Below the pieces are notes generated by a model. The model was not told where the DNA came from. It saw only the letters and a program-made list of their open reading frames with translations, and made no database searches. DNA of 64,000 nt from an uncultured Schlesneria sp. (GTDB lineage: Bacteria > Planctomycetota > Planctomycetia > Planctomycetales > Planctomycetaceae): the NCBI GenBank assembly GCA_903834925.1, contig CAILLA010000125.1:1-64000 (forward strand), in the 5' to 3' direction. Positions 9,109 through 17,484 of this stretch are shown piece by piece (position 1 is the first letter of the stretch; every line of letters starts with the position of its first letter). The position numbers and the translations under genes are program-made.

Positions 9109-9305
9109 TTAGATCCTTCTGCCTTTCTTAGTAATCTGATTCAGGTATCTCTCCTTCACCAGTTCGTCAGCATCAAGCTCGCCAGTGTCTTGCTGATAGC
9201 GTGTGCAACGTCCAAGAGAGCTTTCTCAACCTCACCTGTGCGATTTGCTGGCAGAGTTTCAACAGGGCTTCGCACAGGTATACTTCGTTCGTGTTTGACT
9301 TCCAT
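9109..9305 (-). pseudogene. small ORF with one frameshift, unknown family
   Basis: An ATG at 9305 opens a frame (MEVKHERSIPVRSP) that reads naturally to VAHAISKTLASL and then hits a stop. Shifting one base gives DADELVKERYLNQITKKGRR and a stop at 9109-9111, making a helical protein of about 65 residues. The smooth continuation suggests one indel in a small gene, or two unrelated short frames. Its 3' end lies beside repeat copy D, as the neighbouring genes do with their repeats. No function is assigned. Confidence 0.4.
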
Positions 9306-9333
9306 CGTATTACTTCACTTTCCGGAGTTCACA

Positions 9334-10221
9334 ATGGCAATACCAGATTTCCGAACTGAAAAAGAGTTTCGAGACAAATGGATCGGCCCATTTTTGTCAA
9401 AACTCGGATTCATTGTCGTGAAGAATACTCATGGCGCAAGTGAGCAGGGCAAGGATTTTTACTTTGCTGAGTATGATCGTTTCGGTCACACCCGAGTTTA
9501 TGCGGCGCAGGTCAAACTTGGGAATATTGGAACGGGATCAGAGACGCGGGATATACTCGACCAAGTGAAGAGATGCTTTGAAGTTCCAATTCGATTCCAC
9601 AAATCAGCACATGAGCAACGGATTGCATCAGTCTATGTGATGACGAAAGGGACGATTTCACACGAAGCAAAGAATCAAATTCACAGCTGGTGTAATACTG
9701 AAAAAATGGGCGAGAACGTATTCTTTTTGGATGGCGAACAGCTTGAAAACAAGGATAGATTCGCAACCTACCAGAGCGATCAAGAGAAACGGCGACTGTT
9801 GACCGCATTGCGAAATGAATTGAATCAAAATCGCAGTCAATTGAAGCTTCAAATGCACAATTTGCAATCGGGACGTGTGCTGTTTTTCCTGTGTCGCTTG
9901 AGTTCACTCGATGCGGTTTTGCAACTATTTCCGGGGCACGCTGACAAACCCCTAATTGAATCAATGGAACATCTCTACCGCACGCTGTCGCTATTCAGAA
10001 GTTTCGTCGTTCCCACGGTCGTCGATTTTGACGAAACACAAAAAGATTACTTCAGAATCAGCACGAAAGACAGTATTGCGAGAAGCAGCAATCTCATCAC
10101 TTATTGCGATGAAGAACTCCAGAAATTCGACGAGCGCTATTCACTTGAGATAATACCAGAACATGATGAGGTTAAACCCAAGCGAAATGGTACGACGAAA
10201 GCAAGTGGGCAAGTCCAATAA
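9334..10221 (+). CDS. PD-(D/E)XK nuclease-like protein
   Basis: A 295-residue protein. Its first 65 residues look like a restriction-endonuclease-like core: FLSKLGFIVVKN, then EQGKDFYF with candidate Glu38 and Asp41, then the strand VYAAQVKLGNI with Gln59 and Lys61 as the QxK form of the signature. The second half is helical and unrecognised, with LNQNRSQLKLQMHNLQSG as a possible coiled segment. GGAG lies seven bases before the ATG at 9334; the open frame extends further left into repeat copy D, but those codons look non-coding. Proteins of this shape occur in type IV restriction and other anti-phage settings. It is the only plus-strand gene in this part of the island. Confidence 0.75.
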   Translation: MAIPDFRTEKEFRDKWIGPFLSKLGFIVVKNTHGASEQGKDFYFAEYDRFGHTRVYAAQVKLGNIGTGSETRDILDQVKRCFEVPIRFHKSAHEQRIASVYVMTKGTISHEAKNQIHSWCNTEKMGENVFFLDGEQLENKDRFATYQSDQEKRRLLTALRNELNQNRSQLKLQMHNLQSGRVLFFLCRLSSLDAVLQLFPGHADKPLIESMEHLYRTLSLFRSFVVPTVVDFDETQKDYFRISTKDSIARSSNLITYCDEELQKFDERYSLEIIPEHDEVKPKRNGTTKASGQVQ

Positions 10222-10222
10222 A

Positions 10223-10553
10223 TTAGAATTTGCTGTCGTCGATTATCTTTTTCGGGCGGTATCGGGGGCGAAATCTGGATTCGAGTCCGAGTTGTTTGGC
10301 GGTTGTTTCTCCCATGTCTCTGAGGCGAACGGGCGGCCTCGAACGACGAATGCTTGCGCGGCTTCCCGTTCCTTTTTTGCCAAGGCTCGGTTCACTCGTT
10401 TTACCCAGTCGTCAGCTCTTGGGATTGGCCACGGGCATAAAAGTCGAACGCTGCATAGTCACCGTCATCGTCAAAAATGAGATCCCGGACATTTTCACGA
10501 TTGAGTAAGTGAAAGTTCATTCCCCCCGGCGCTTGGCGTGCTGTTCGTTGCAT
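10223..10553 (-). pseudogene. RAYT (REP-associated Y1 transposase) remnant, internal deletion
   Basis: The first 50 codons read MQRTARQAPGGMNFHLLNRE and then LIFDDDGDYAAFDFY, the usual start of REP-associated tyrosine transposases. The typical end follows in other frames: WVKRVNRALAKKEREA, RGRPFASETW, then TTAKQLGLESRFRPRYRPKK. The middle of the protein, including the HUH motif and catalytic Tyr region, is missing, and at least two frameshifts separate the pieces. A functional RAYT would be about 200-250 residues. RAYTs act on REP palindromes; REP-like inverted pairs lie at 3256-3400, 16330-16392 and 45862-46006, but this copy cannot act on them. Confidence 0.8.
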
Positions 10554-10657
10554 GCCTACGAGAAGATCACAAGAAAACGCCCCTTTTTAAAAAGTATTTA
10601 GAGACTTAACCCGTTTCTTCGTCTAGACTGATGAGACACGAATAGACCTGAGTACTG

Positions 10658-13600
10658 CTAACGCGCGTTGAGTATTGGTCGTCCATACTTTTCCAGAAAC
10701 AGTGTTCGTACCGGCGAGCTGTCCCTACTGTTGCTCAGTTCTTCCAGAAATCGAGTGCGTTGCTCTGCCATCGCGTCCATCGAAATACGAACAGATTTCC
10801 GCTGGTCGTCCAACGTTCGTCCGAGGATGGCCTCGGTCACGTGGTTGAGCCATTTCGGCTTACCATTCCAGCCGAACTGGACGGGAATGACCGTGACGGT
10901 TCCCGTTGCATCCGCCGTGACCAGCGAAGTGCTGTCGCTTTGAAACTGGATGTCAAATACAGTGCCGCCGAGGCGTATGGTCTCCGTAATTGGAAATCCG
11001 CTCTCTACCTCAAAAGCTCGCAAGCGATCTTCTGTCGCCAATGCGATCGCGCGTCCATCGGGACTAAGTGCCACATGGCGGACTTCGTTGAACTCCATAG
11101 TTCTCGGTGTTACCAGGCGAGTCATCCCCGGATGGCACCTGACGGCTGTTTCAGACTCGGCGTGCCGCGGAAGGCTGATCCAGGCACCGCCGGGAAGTTG
11201 AAGTTTCAGCGTCTCACCGACCACCTGAACTTCGATTGCGGAAAGAATTAGCCGTTCCGCAATGTGACGCGCGAGTTCGCCGGTTGCTGGGAATCGCAAG
11301 GATCCAAACGTTTCCTTCTTCATTGACGATGAAAGATCAAATGACACGATGCTGGCGCTTGCCACGCCTTTGATACGATACGAGGCGTCTCGCAAGAGTC
11401 CCCGAAATTCGTTACTCTTTTCGGAACCCAAATGACTTTGATCCAGAGTGTCGTCGGAATCTACTTTTCGAACTTTTTTCCAAACCCGATGGATTTTGGT
11501 AAACATGTCGTCGTCAAAGTACTCGGCCGACACGACCCGGTCTCCACTCCTGGTAAGTCCCATTTCTAAGAGACCATCGTTGTACCCAAAGCCACCGTCC
11601 TCCCGAAGATCGTAAATCAATTGTCCTGATGCAACAGAGAACACCTTAATTCCAACACCATCGGCGTTGACCAAAAGTACGGTACCTTCATGACACACCG
11701 TTAAAGTTGCGTTTTCAACGTTTTCCCTCACCCCTACGTGGAATTTCGTAGCAAGTTCTGGTTTGTCCAACGCGAGCAAACGCCATACTTCAACATCGCC
11801 CTTTGAATTGAGCGTAAACAGTTCCCTACTGCCGGTCGACCACTGTGCAGCAAGCCAAGGGTCTGCGGCGCGTAACAACGTAGCTCGTTCTTCTTCCGCG
11901 AGCGCTCGAGGCCAAATCATGACGCTGCCATCGCGATCAATCGTCGCCAGACGTTCGCCGTCCGCATCCGGCTTCATTTCCTGATGGCGCAACAGCTTTA
12001 CTCTGGTAACCGAGTTCCCGCTATGCCAGGCAAATTCGTTCCCCGAATCGTCCGTTTGCATTAGGAACGAAGTACCATGGCGGTTGAGTGTCACGAACCG
12101 CTGTGACATCTGATCGGGATACTTATCCCTTGGAAGCAGCCACCGGAGTTCCCCCCTTCCAAAGTGGGCCAACAAAAAACCTTTGTGTTCAACCGGTTCC
12201 CATGACTCCTTTGGAGGGGTATAAAGCGCGAACACGGCTAGTTCACCGTCGTTACTGACGGCGGTAACTGTCACGACGTTTTCTTCGGACAACCCAACAT
12301 TTCCTTTCGCGGTTCCGCTTGCGACGGGGCGCATTACCGCCGTGACCTCGAATCGATCGATGGAGTAGGCACCGCCTTGCTTGCTTGCCACGACGACGTA
12401 TCGAGCGTCGGGGGAAAAACCAGCGGACATGACCGTTCCGTTGACGAAGATGAGTTTGTCGTCGGGAAAGACCGATTTTCCAGTTCTTGCATCGAGCACA
12501 TCGATGCTTGCCGAAGTGGAACCTTCGCCGGGAGGACGCACCACCATTACCCAATTACGCTCGGGATTTTTACTCACCGCCAGGCGAGGCTTGAGAACGG
12601 TCCCTTCTTTCGATGGTCGGAAGGCTTTCGTACCGGCCGTCCAAGGCCAGCGACCCTTACCTTCCTCCACCCAGAATGCGCCAAACGTGTTGCCATCGTC
12701 GTTGAATACGGTGCGACCGTCGGCGCTGAATTGTGGAAAAAACGGCGACTTAAAATAATTCAAGTACAGCTTATCAAGATCGACACCACCGCCGACCGAG
12801 TCTACTGCTGGGGTGAGTAAAGTGCCAGTTTGAAAGTCCCACACTTGCAACAAAGCCGCATCGACGCGTTCGTCGGGGTCACGTTCAGGATTGTAGAAAC
12901 GCGTCACGGTCAGAATGCGGTTTCCGGTCGGAGCGAACGACGGCGGTATGCTCTTTCCGGAATCTTCTGCTTTTGCAATCTGAGGTGGTACGGCGAGCGG
13001 CTTGCCGGTCTTCAGATCATGGAACGACATGCCGCCACCGTCTTCCACGATGGCCACATATTCTAGATTCTCTGAGAAGCTCGCCCGAGCAACGCCATTG
13101 CGAAGTGTCAAGTTCTTCACCTCAGGCGGACAACGGAACGACAAATGCACCATCCGGTTGAGATATCGAGACAAATCGGGATCGTTATCGGGTGCAGTCC
13201 TGGAAGCCTCGCACGCGAACAAGAATCCAGCGATAGGGTCGTGTTCCAGTTCTGATGCGGTTTGAGACCGGATATACCAATTTGCGGCAGAATTGGCCTC
13301 CGCCTTTGTTCGTTGCTTGACTGCTTGCTCCTTTGCCTTCTTCTCATCTTCGAAAGATGCCAAAGCGGATTTCTTGGCGACGAACGCATCTGCCCACTGG
13401 TAGGTCGCAAATGCAGCGAAAAGCACGACGATTATCGCTGGAATCAACGTTAGGAGCGCCCGCAGATTTCGTTTGCGCAAGACTTTATGTGTCCGAATCA
13501 GTTCGTCGACGGTCTCGCGAGTTGGCCCAGTTGCGAGCGAGTCGGCTCCGCTATCGACGAACAACTGCGAATCCGGCAATCGTTTCAATGTGGGATAATC

Positions 13601-14038
13601 CGAGCGGTCAATGTCAGTGAATCGGTCCCCAAAGATAATCGGAACGACTTGGCGACCCCGTGCCGTGAAGATTTCCACTTCGTGTTGAACGGGCTTAGAA
13701 ATCGTTACGGCCTCACGAGTCGCAACCAATACCAGCCTTTGCGTGTTCCGAAGTGCAATCTGCCCCATCCGCTTCCAGTCGTCGCCGCTCGCGTAGTCTG
13801 CGCGATCAAGAAAGACGTCGAAGCCGTTCGAGCGGAGCATCTGGGCAAGATTGACCGCGTAAACTCCGCCACTGGCCCAGTGATACGAGACGAAAAAGTC
13901 GTAACCCCAGAGCCAATCTCGTAGCCGCTGCCAGCAGTTTCGCATCGTCTCGGCCTTCAACGCTGCTTGCGATACCTCCGAAAGTTCACCGACAGATCCA
14001 TGAAGGGTGGGTTCTCGTTTGATATCATCACTGGACAT
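10658..14038 (-). CDS. TIR domain, transmembrane helix, beta-propeller protein
   Basis: A 1126-residue protein. Residues about 45-140 form a TIR domain: YDFFVSYHWASGG, FDVFLDRADYASGDDW, RLVLVATREAV and VQHEVEIF, whose Glu120 or Glu122 could be the catalytic Glu of NAD-cleaving TIR domains. One membrane helix follows at about 193-214 (LLTLIPAIIVVLFAAFATYQW), then a charged coiled linker and a long region of WD40-like blades (VWDFQTG, LSPDGRAIALAT). TIR plus propeller proteins are found in bacterial signalling and anti-phage settings; a sensor propeller coupled to a TIR effector is an inference. The ATG at 14038 is chosen over a TTG at 14110 because the latter lacks a ribosome-binding site. It is transcribed away from a truncated TIR gene. 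Confidence 0.85.
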   Translation of the reverse strand: MSSDDIKREPTLHGSVGELSEVSQAALKAETMRNCWQRLRDWLWGYDFFVSYHWASGGVYAVNLAQMLRSNGFDVFLDRADYASGDDWKRMGQIALRNTQRLVLVATREAVTISKPVQHEVEIFTARGRQVVPIIFGDRFTDIDRSDYPTLKRLPDSQLFVDSGADSLATGPTRETVDELIRTHKVLRKRNLRALLTLIPAIIVVLFAAFATYQWADAFVAKKSALASFEDEKKAKEQAVKQRTKAEANSAANWYIRSQTASELEHDPIAGFLFACEASRTAPDNDPDLSRYLNRMVHLSFRCPPEVKNLTLRNGVARASFSENLEYVAIVEDGGGMSFHDLKTGKPLAVPPQIAKAEDSGKSIPPSFAPTGNRILTVTRFYNPERDPDERVDAALLQVWDFQTGTLLTPAVDSVGGGVDLDKLYLNYFKSPFFPQFSADGRTVFNDDGNTFGAFWVEEGKGRWPWTAGTKAFRPSKEGTVLKPRLAVSKNPERNWVMVVRPPGEGSTSASIDVLDARTGKSVFPDDKLIFVNGTVMSAGFSPDARYVVVASKQGGAYSIDRFEVTAVMRPVASGTAKGNVGLSEENVVTVTAVSNDGELAVFALYTPPKESWEPVEHKGFLLAHFGRGELRWLLPRDKYPDQMSQRFVTLNRHGTSFLMQTDDSGNEFAWHSGNSVTRVKLLRHQEMKPDADGERLATIDRDGSVMIWPRALAEEERATLLRAADPWLAAQWSTGSRELFTLNSKGDVEVWRLLALDKPELATKFHVGVRENVENATLTVCHEGTVLLVNADGVGIKVFSVASGQLIYDLREDGGFGYNDGLLEMGLTRSGDRVVSAEYFDDDMFTKIHRVWKKVRKVDSDDTLDQSHLGSEKSNEFRGLLRDASYRIKGVASASIVSFDLSSSMKKETFGSLRFPATGELARHIAERLILSAIEVQVVGETLKLQLPGGAWISLPRHAESETAVRCHPGMTRLVTPRTMEFNEVRHVALSPDGRAIALATEDRLRAFEVESGFPITETIRLGGTVFDIQFQSDSTSLVTADATGTVTVIPVQFGWNGKPKWLNHVTEAILGRTLDDQRKSVRISMDAMAEQRTRFLEELSNSRDSSPVRTLFLEKYGRPILNAR

Positions 14039-14131
14039 GTTGTTTCTCTTATCTTGCAACTCAGGGACCTTGGTTTCAGTAGATTGACCTTCCGATGAAA
14101 TCTCACCCAACTAACGTCTACGGAGAGCAAC

Positions 14132-14308
14132 TTGCCGCCGAGTAAATACCCGCAGCGCGTGTTCGTATCGCATCGTTCCGTAGACAAACCAGCCATCCGT
14201 AAACTGGCCGGGCACCTGGAACGCATGAATGTATACTACTATTTCGACGAACGAAATGAAACGCTTCGAAGACTTCGCGAGCAAGGCCACTCGGAACCGC
14301 AAGATTGA
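14132..14308 (+). pseudogene. truncated TIR-domain gene
   Basis: A 58-codon frame starts at TTG with GGAGAG about six bases upstream and reads KYPQRVFVSHRSVDKPAIRK, then HLERMNVYYYFDERNETLRR and GHSEPQD before a stop. VFVSHRSVDKP is the first strand and loop of a TIR domain and YYYFDERNE the second, so only about the first 50 residues of a domain of some 150 survive. No continuation was found downstream. It points away from the full-length TIR gene, so the two would share an upstream region of about 90 bp. Confidence 0.65.
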
Positions 14309-14439
14309 GGACACAGCCGTCTTCAAGAGCGGGACAAAGGGATCGGGCCGAGGGTTTACGGAAGAATTTTTCTAACGCCAATATCGAACAAGATTTATAC
14401 GCTTGACTACTTCAGCGTTTCGTCAGAGCGATGAAAACG

Positions 14440-14764
14440 ACGTGCGTTGCCAGCGGCGATGTAGATGTGTGCTCGCCAAACGGGAGCAATCACCGCCCAC
14501 GGGAACGGCACGACGACGACGGATACACGCGAGGACCGCTTTGCCGGGGTTGGAAGCCACATCCTCAACCGGGGTTCTCTGTCAGAAATTGCTCAATTTC
14601 ACACACTTCAGCGGGAGACAACTGCCATGAGGCGGCACCGACCAATTGGCTGAGTTGTCTTGGTTTTCTGGCTCCCGCGATTGCACCGGTGACGGACGGC
14701 AGCCGCAACGTCCAGGAAATGGCCAATTCTCCCGGTAACTTGCCGTGTTGACCGCCGATCCCGC
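14440..14764 (-). pseudogene. aldo/keto reductase 3'-end repeat, copy a
   Basis: On the minus strand 14565-14764 reads as the C-terminal 65 residues of an aldo/keto reductase: GGQHGKLPGELAISWTLRLP, GAIAGARKPRQLSQLVGAAS, LSPAEVCEIEQFL. No N-terminal barrel part is present, so it cannot make an enzyme. The segment 14440-14565 beyond its stop is also shared with copy c. Together this makes a 325-bp repeat with relatives at 15867-16070 and 17186-17484, all in the same orientation. Confidence 0.8.
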
Positions 14765-14837
14765 GCGGCAAATCTACCAAGTATATGCAACTGATTTCTA
14801 GCGTCGCACGGAGGTCGCGTTCGGCGAAAACTTTCGT

Positions 14838-15275
14838 TCATGTGATCGCAGCGGACGTTGACATGACCCGTTCAAGAATCTCTTCGCGGTGTTGCTCGGC
14901 GTCCAACAATGGAACGCGAATCATGTTTCTATCGAAATTGCAGGTGGGATGTCTGCCGAATTCGTCGAGCCATGCGTAACCGAACTTGTTCTGCTTCACA
15001 TCGACAACGAGCAACAGTGTGGGAATGTTGGACTCTGCCGCCCGCGCCACGAGTTTCGAGGTGATTGGGAATTCTGCGGGAATCGGCAACTCTCGTGCCT
15101 TCACCTCAATCGCAATGACGTGGAACCCCTTCCTTTCGGATTCAAAGAAGGCAAGGTAATCCACACTATCGAAGGGAGAGCGAGAGACAATCTTCGCTCC
15201 TAAGTCGGTCAAAAACATCTCCGCGAGCAGTTCGCCCCGGTGGTAAACCAACTCCGGCGTACGAGAGGATGTCAT
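14838..15275 (-). CDS. DUF4365-like PD-(D/E)XK-fold protein 1
   Basis: A 145-residue protein with the pattern of restriction-like nuclease folds: Glu15 and Glu19 in HRGELLAEMFL, Asp36 and Asp39 in SPFDSVDYLAFFE, and the strand FHVIAIEVKA with Glu57 and Lys59. The start at 15275 has AAGGA upstream; a longer frame to 15350 overlaps the neighbouring gene. Ten bases separate it from the preceding gene, which carries a similar core, so the two are very probably one operon and may form a heteromeric complex. DUF4365 proteins are frequent in defence and toxin loci, but activity is unproven. Confidence 0.75.
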   Translation of the reverse strand: MTSSRTPELVYHRGELLAEMFLTDLGAKIVSRSPFDSVDYLAFFESERKGFHVIAIEVKARELPIPAEFPITSKLVARAAESNIPTLLLVVDVKQNKFGYAWLDEFGRHPTCNFDRNMIRVPLLDAEQHREEILERVMSTSAAIT

Positions 15276-15285
15276 TTCGTTTTCC

Positions 15286-15756
15286 TTATGCAAAGGCGGA
15301 CTTGTTCGGCTTGAAAGTACGCGCCGCCCAGAACTTCTTGACCTCGTCATACAGCGTTTGCAAATTCGCAGCGTTCAACTCATACACAATCGGAATGGAA
15401 GTGATTCCAGTAATTGTTGAGCGATCAATTGACCGAATAAAACACCGTTTTGACGGTTCATGCACTCCGACCAAATACGTCGGACCCGGCACCTGTGCGA
15501 GTTGATTTCGGTCCTGGTTGGTTAGACGGACCTTGATGGATTTCACGGTTAATGGACCAGCAGTAGTTTTGACCTGCACAAAAAACACTCCGCTCGCCCC
15601 TTCCAGAATTACCACATGATCGACGTCTGGACATTTCTCACCCAAGAAGTGGGCGCGAAACAGTGGTTGGGGAAAGTTCCGGTAGTCAGTAATTGCGATA
15701 TGGAATAAGGACTCGCCCCGGCCTCCGCGGACATCATTAATTGCCTGCGGTGCCAT
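15286..15756 (-). CDS. DUF4365-like PD-(D/E)XK-fold protein 2
   Basis: A 156-residue protein with RGESLFHIAITDY (Glu15), CPDVDHVVILEG (Asp44 or Asp46) and GVFFVQVKTT (Gln61, Lys63), the E-D-QxK pattern of the DUF4365 fold. The second half has no motif I know. It is first in a two-gene operon with the related protein downstream, ten bases apart. It lies between copies a and b of the aldo/keto reductase-derived repeat. No clear ribosome-binding site precedes the ATG. Confidence 0.75.
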   Translation of the reverse strand: MAPQAINDVRGGRGESLFHIAITDYRNFPQPLFRAHFLGEKCPDVDHVVILEGASGVFFVQVKTTAGPLTVKSIKVRLTNQDRNQLAQVPGPTYLVGVHEPSKRCFIRSIDRSTITGITSIPIVYELNAANLQTLYDEVKKFWAARTFKPNKSAFA

Positions 15757-15866
15757 TTTACAGTCCGAGCCCTCTCTTCCACTAGATCACTATCTTTGAG
15801 AGACACTCACAAAATCGTACCTCGGAAATTCGGACAAGACAACGGCAGGTGTTACGGACCACTTCT

Positions 15867-16070
15867 TCAGCCGGGGTTCTCTACCAGAAATCGCTCGATT
15901 TGACTCATTTCAGCGGGAGACAACTGCCATGAGGCGGCACCGATCAATTGCTGAGTTATCCGGGTTTTCTGGCTCCCACGATCGCAGCAGACGGCAACCG
16001 CAACGTCCAGGCAATGTCTACTTCTCCCGGTGACTTGCCGTGCTGACCGCCGATGCCGCGCTTCACTTCG
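15867..16070 (-). pseudogene. aldo/keto reductase 3'-end repeat, copy b
   Basis: The minus strand reads LRLVEVKRGIGGQHGKSPGE and DIAWTLRLPSAAIVGARKP, then after a frame break LIGAASWQLSPAEMSQIERF and the stop. It is close to copies a and c, and extends slightly further into the barrel than they do. It is non-functional because of truncation and the frame break. The surrounding gap 15757-16330 shows nothing else. Confidence 0.75.
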
Positions 16071-16329
16071 ACCAGACGCAGGTTCCGCGAGAACGTAACC
16101 GCTCACGGGGAATGCAGGGGGACAGACCCATTTGAAGGGCAAATCATGAATCGGACTTGACCTACTCAATTGAGTTCGGTGTTTTTCGCCATGAAAATGC
16201 GTCAGTCCCCGGCCCGTGAACGGTTAACGCGATAACAACGGTTCCTGAAATTGCATGTTTTTTCTCGACGCCAATCGTCGGCGGGAAGCGCCTCATGTCG
16301 CTCCTTCGTGCTAACAGAGCACCGTGAAA

Positions 16330-16392
16330 CGTAAGCCTGACGCGTAAGCGAGGTACAACAACGCAAGCCCCTCGCTTGCGCGTCGGGCTAAT
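16330..16392. repeat. REP-like imperfect inverted pair
   Basis: GTAAGCCTGACGCGTAAGCG on the left faces CTCGCTTGCGCGTCGGGCTA on the right around a 15-base centre. The arms match the 26-bp REP-like arm at 3256-3281 with a few changes. The gap on either side (16071-16580) has no gene. Confidence 0.7.
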
Positions 16393-16580
16393 GAATAATC
16401 CGGGTTAAGCCGCAGCGCGGCGACCGAGATTGGATGTTAGTGCCAATCGTTACTGTTGATCCCGTTCGATCCTCGATTGGGAGGCGGCGAAATTGAGATG
16501 GTGATTCGACTCGGCCGCCCCGCTGGGGCTTTTTATCGGTTTTTGTTGTGTTTCATCCTGGGGCGGAAGTGCCCCAGGCT

Positions 16581-16817
16581 TTACTCGTCCGCCGCTCCGC
16601 AGCTTAAGACCGCATGGGGCCGCTCACCGCCCACGGGGTCAGAATTTTGCGTGGCGTCACGCCCAGTCGGCTGTTCCCAAAAAGTGAATGTGCCCAATTC
16701 CTTGATTTGCTTTTCCAACTCCTGGTAGTGTGCGGCGAGCCGTTGAACATCGTGCCCAAATTCCTGTGAGATTTCGTGCCGAATTCGTCGGACTTCGTTC
16801 AGGTCATCATCGATCAT
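16581..16817 (-). CDS. small PIN-partner (antitoxin-like) protein
   Basis: A 78-residue protein starting MIDDDLNEVRRIRHEISQEF and continuing GHDVQRLAAHYQELEKQIK. The first 40 residues match the small proteins commonly found directly after PIN-domain genes (pattern DEVRxxRxEIAxxxGxD). It begins one base after the stop of the upstream PIN-like frame, as in such pairs. The last 30 residues are polar, without motif, and may be read-through into unrelated sequence. Whether it is a true antitoxin or a co-toxin is unknown. Confidence 0.65.
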   Translation of the reverse strand: MIDDDLNEVRRIRHEISQEFGHDVQRLAAHYQELEKQIKELGTFTFWEQPTGRDATQNSDPVGGERPHAVLSCGAADE

Positions 16818-16818
16818 G

Positions 16819-17232
16819 TCAGTCGTCGCCTCCCAGGAAGTTAAGCGGAGTGGTCAACTCCGGAGTCAGCAGCCCAAGGTCGCTATTGACCTTTCTGATT
16901 TGGCCGATCTTCTTAATGTTGGCAAGATGTTTGCAGTTCCACGTTAATTCCGGACCTTCGACTCGTCGTCCGAACGCAACGTATGGTAGAAGCTTGGAAT
17001 CGTCGTTTCGATGTAAATCGTTTTCGACATGCGCACCGCTCTGTGACAAGTCGCTGCTTCCCTTTACCCCCCCCTCAAACCAGATATGATTGACGTGCGG
17101 AAGAATGTCCATGTCAACATGCGAGTTCGTGCAGCTCCAGGATCGGTTTGGCATTCGATTCCAGCCAAAATGGAAACGGCGTGTGTTCCCAGCCACGAGG
17201 TAAATGTATGCACGCCAAACGGGACCAATCAC
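16819..17232 (-). pseudogene. PIN-domain toxin-like gene, N-terminal part replaced
   Basis: The last 45 residues (LTWNCKHLANIKKIGQIRKV, then GLLTPELTTPLNFLG) are the characteristic C-terminal block of a PIN-domain group that is paired with the small protein downstream. The first 80 or so residues do not look like a PIN N-terminus: no Asp-containing first strand is visible, and the initial codons lie inside repeat copy c. The frame is therefore best read as a PIN remnant joined to repeat sequence, although it is open throughout. Confidence 0.55.
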
Positions 17233-17484
17233 GGCCTACGGGAACAGAACGATGACAACGGAAACGCACGACGAGCGATTTACTGGGGTTGGAAGCGACT
17301 TCCTCAGCCGGAATTCTCTGTCAGAAATCGCTCAATTTCGCTGACTTCAGTCGGAGACAACAGCCATGAGGCGGCACCGATCAAATGGCTGAGTTGTCGT
17401 GGTTTTCTGGCTCCCACGATCGCAGCAGACGGCAACCGCAACGTCCAGGCAATGTCTACTTCTCCTGGTGACTTGCCGTGCTGA
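17186..17484 (-). pseudogene. aldo/keto reductase 3'-end repeat, copy c
   Basis: The minus strand at 17304-17484 reads HGKSPGEVDIAWTLRLPSAA, IVGARKPRQLSHLIGAASW and SEIERFLTENSG, the C-terminal end of an aldo/keto reductase, with no barrel. The flank 17186-17304 also matches the flank of copy a. Homology ends sharply at about 17484, where the sequence becomes unlike copies a and b. Confidence 0.78.

Noticed and set aside
11763-13924. Several plus-strand open frames of 70-150 codons
   Set aside because: All lie antisense to the TIR-propeller gene, whose frame has clear TIR and propeller motifs; the plus-strand products look random.
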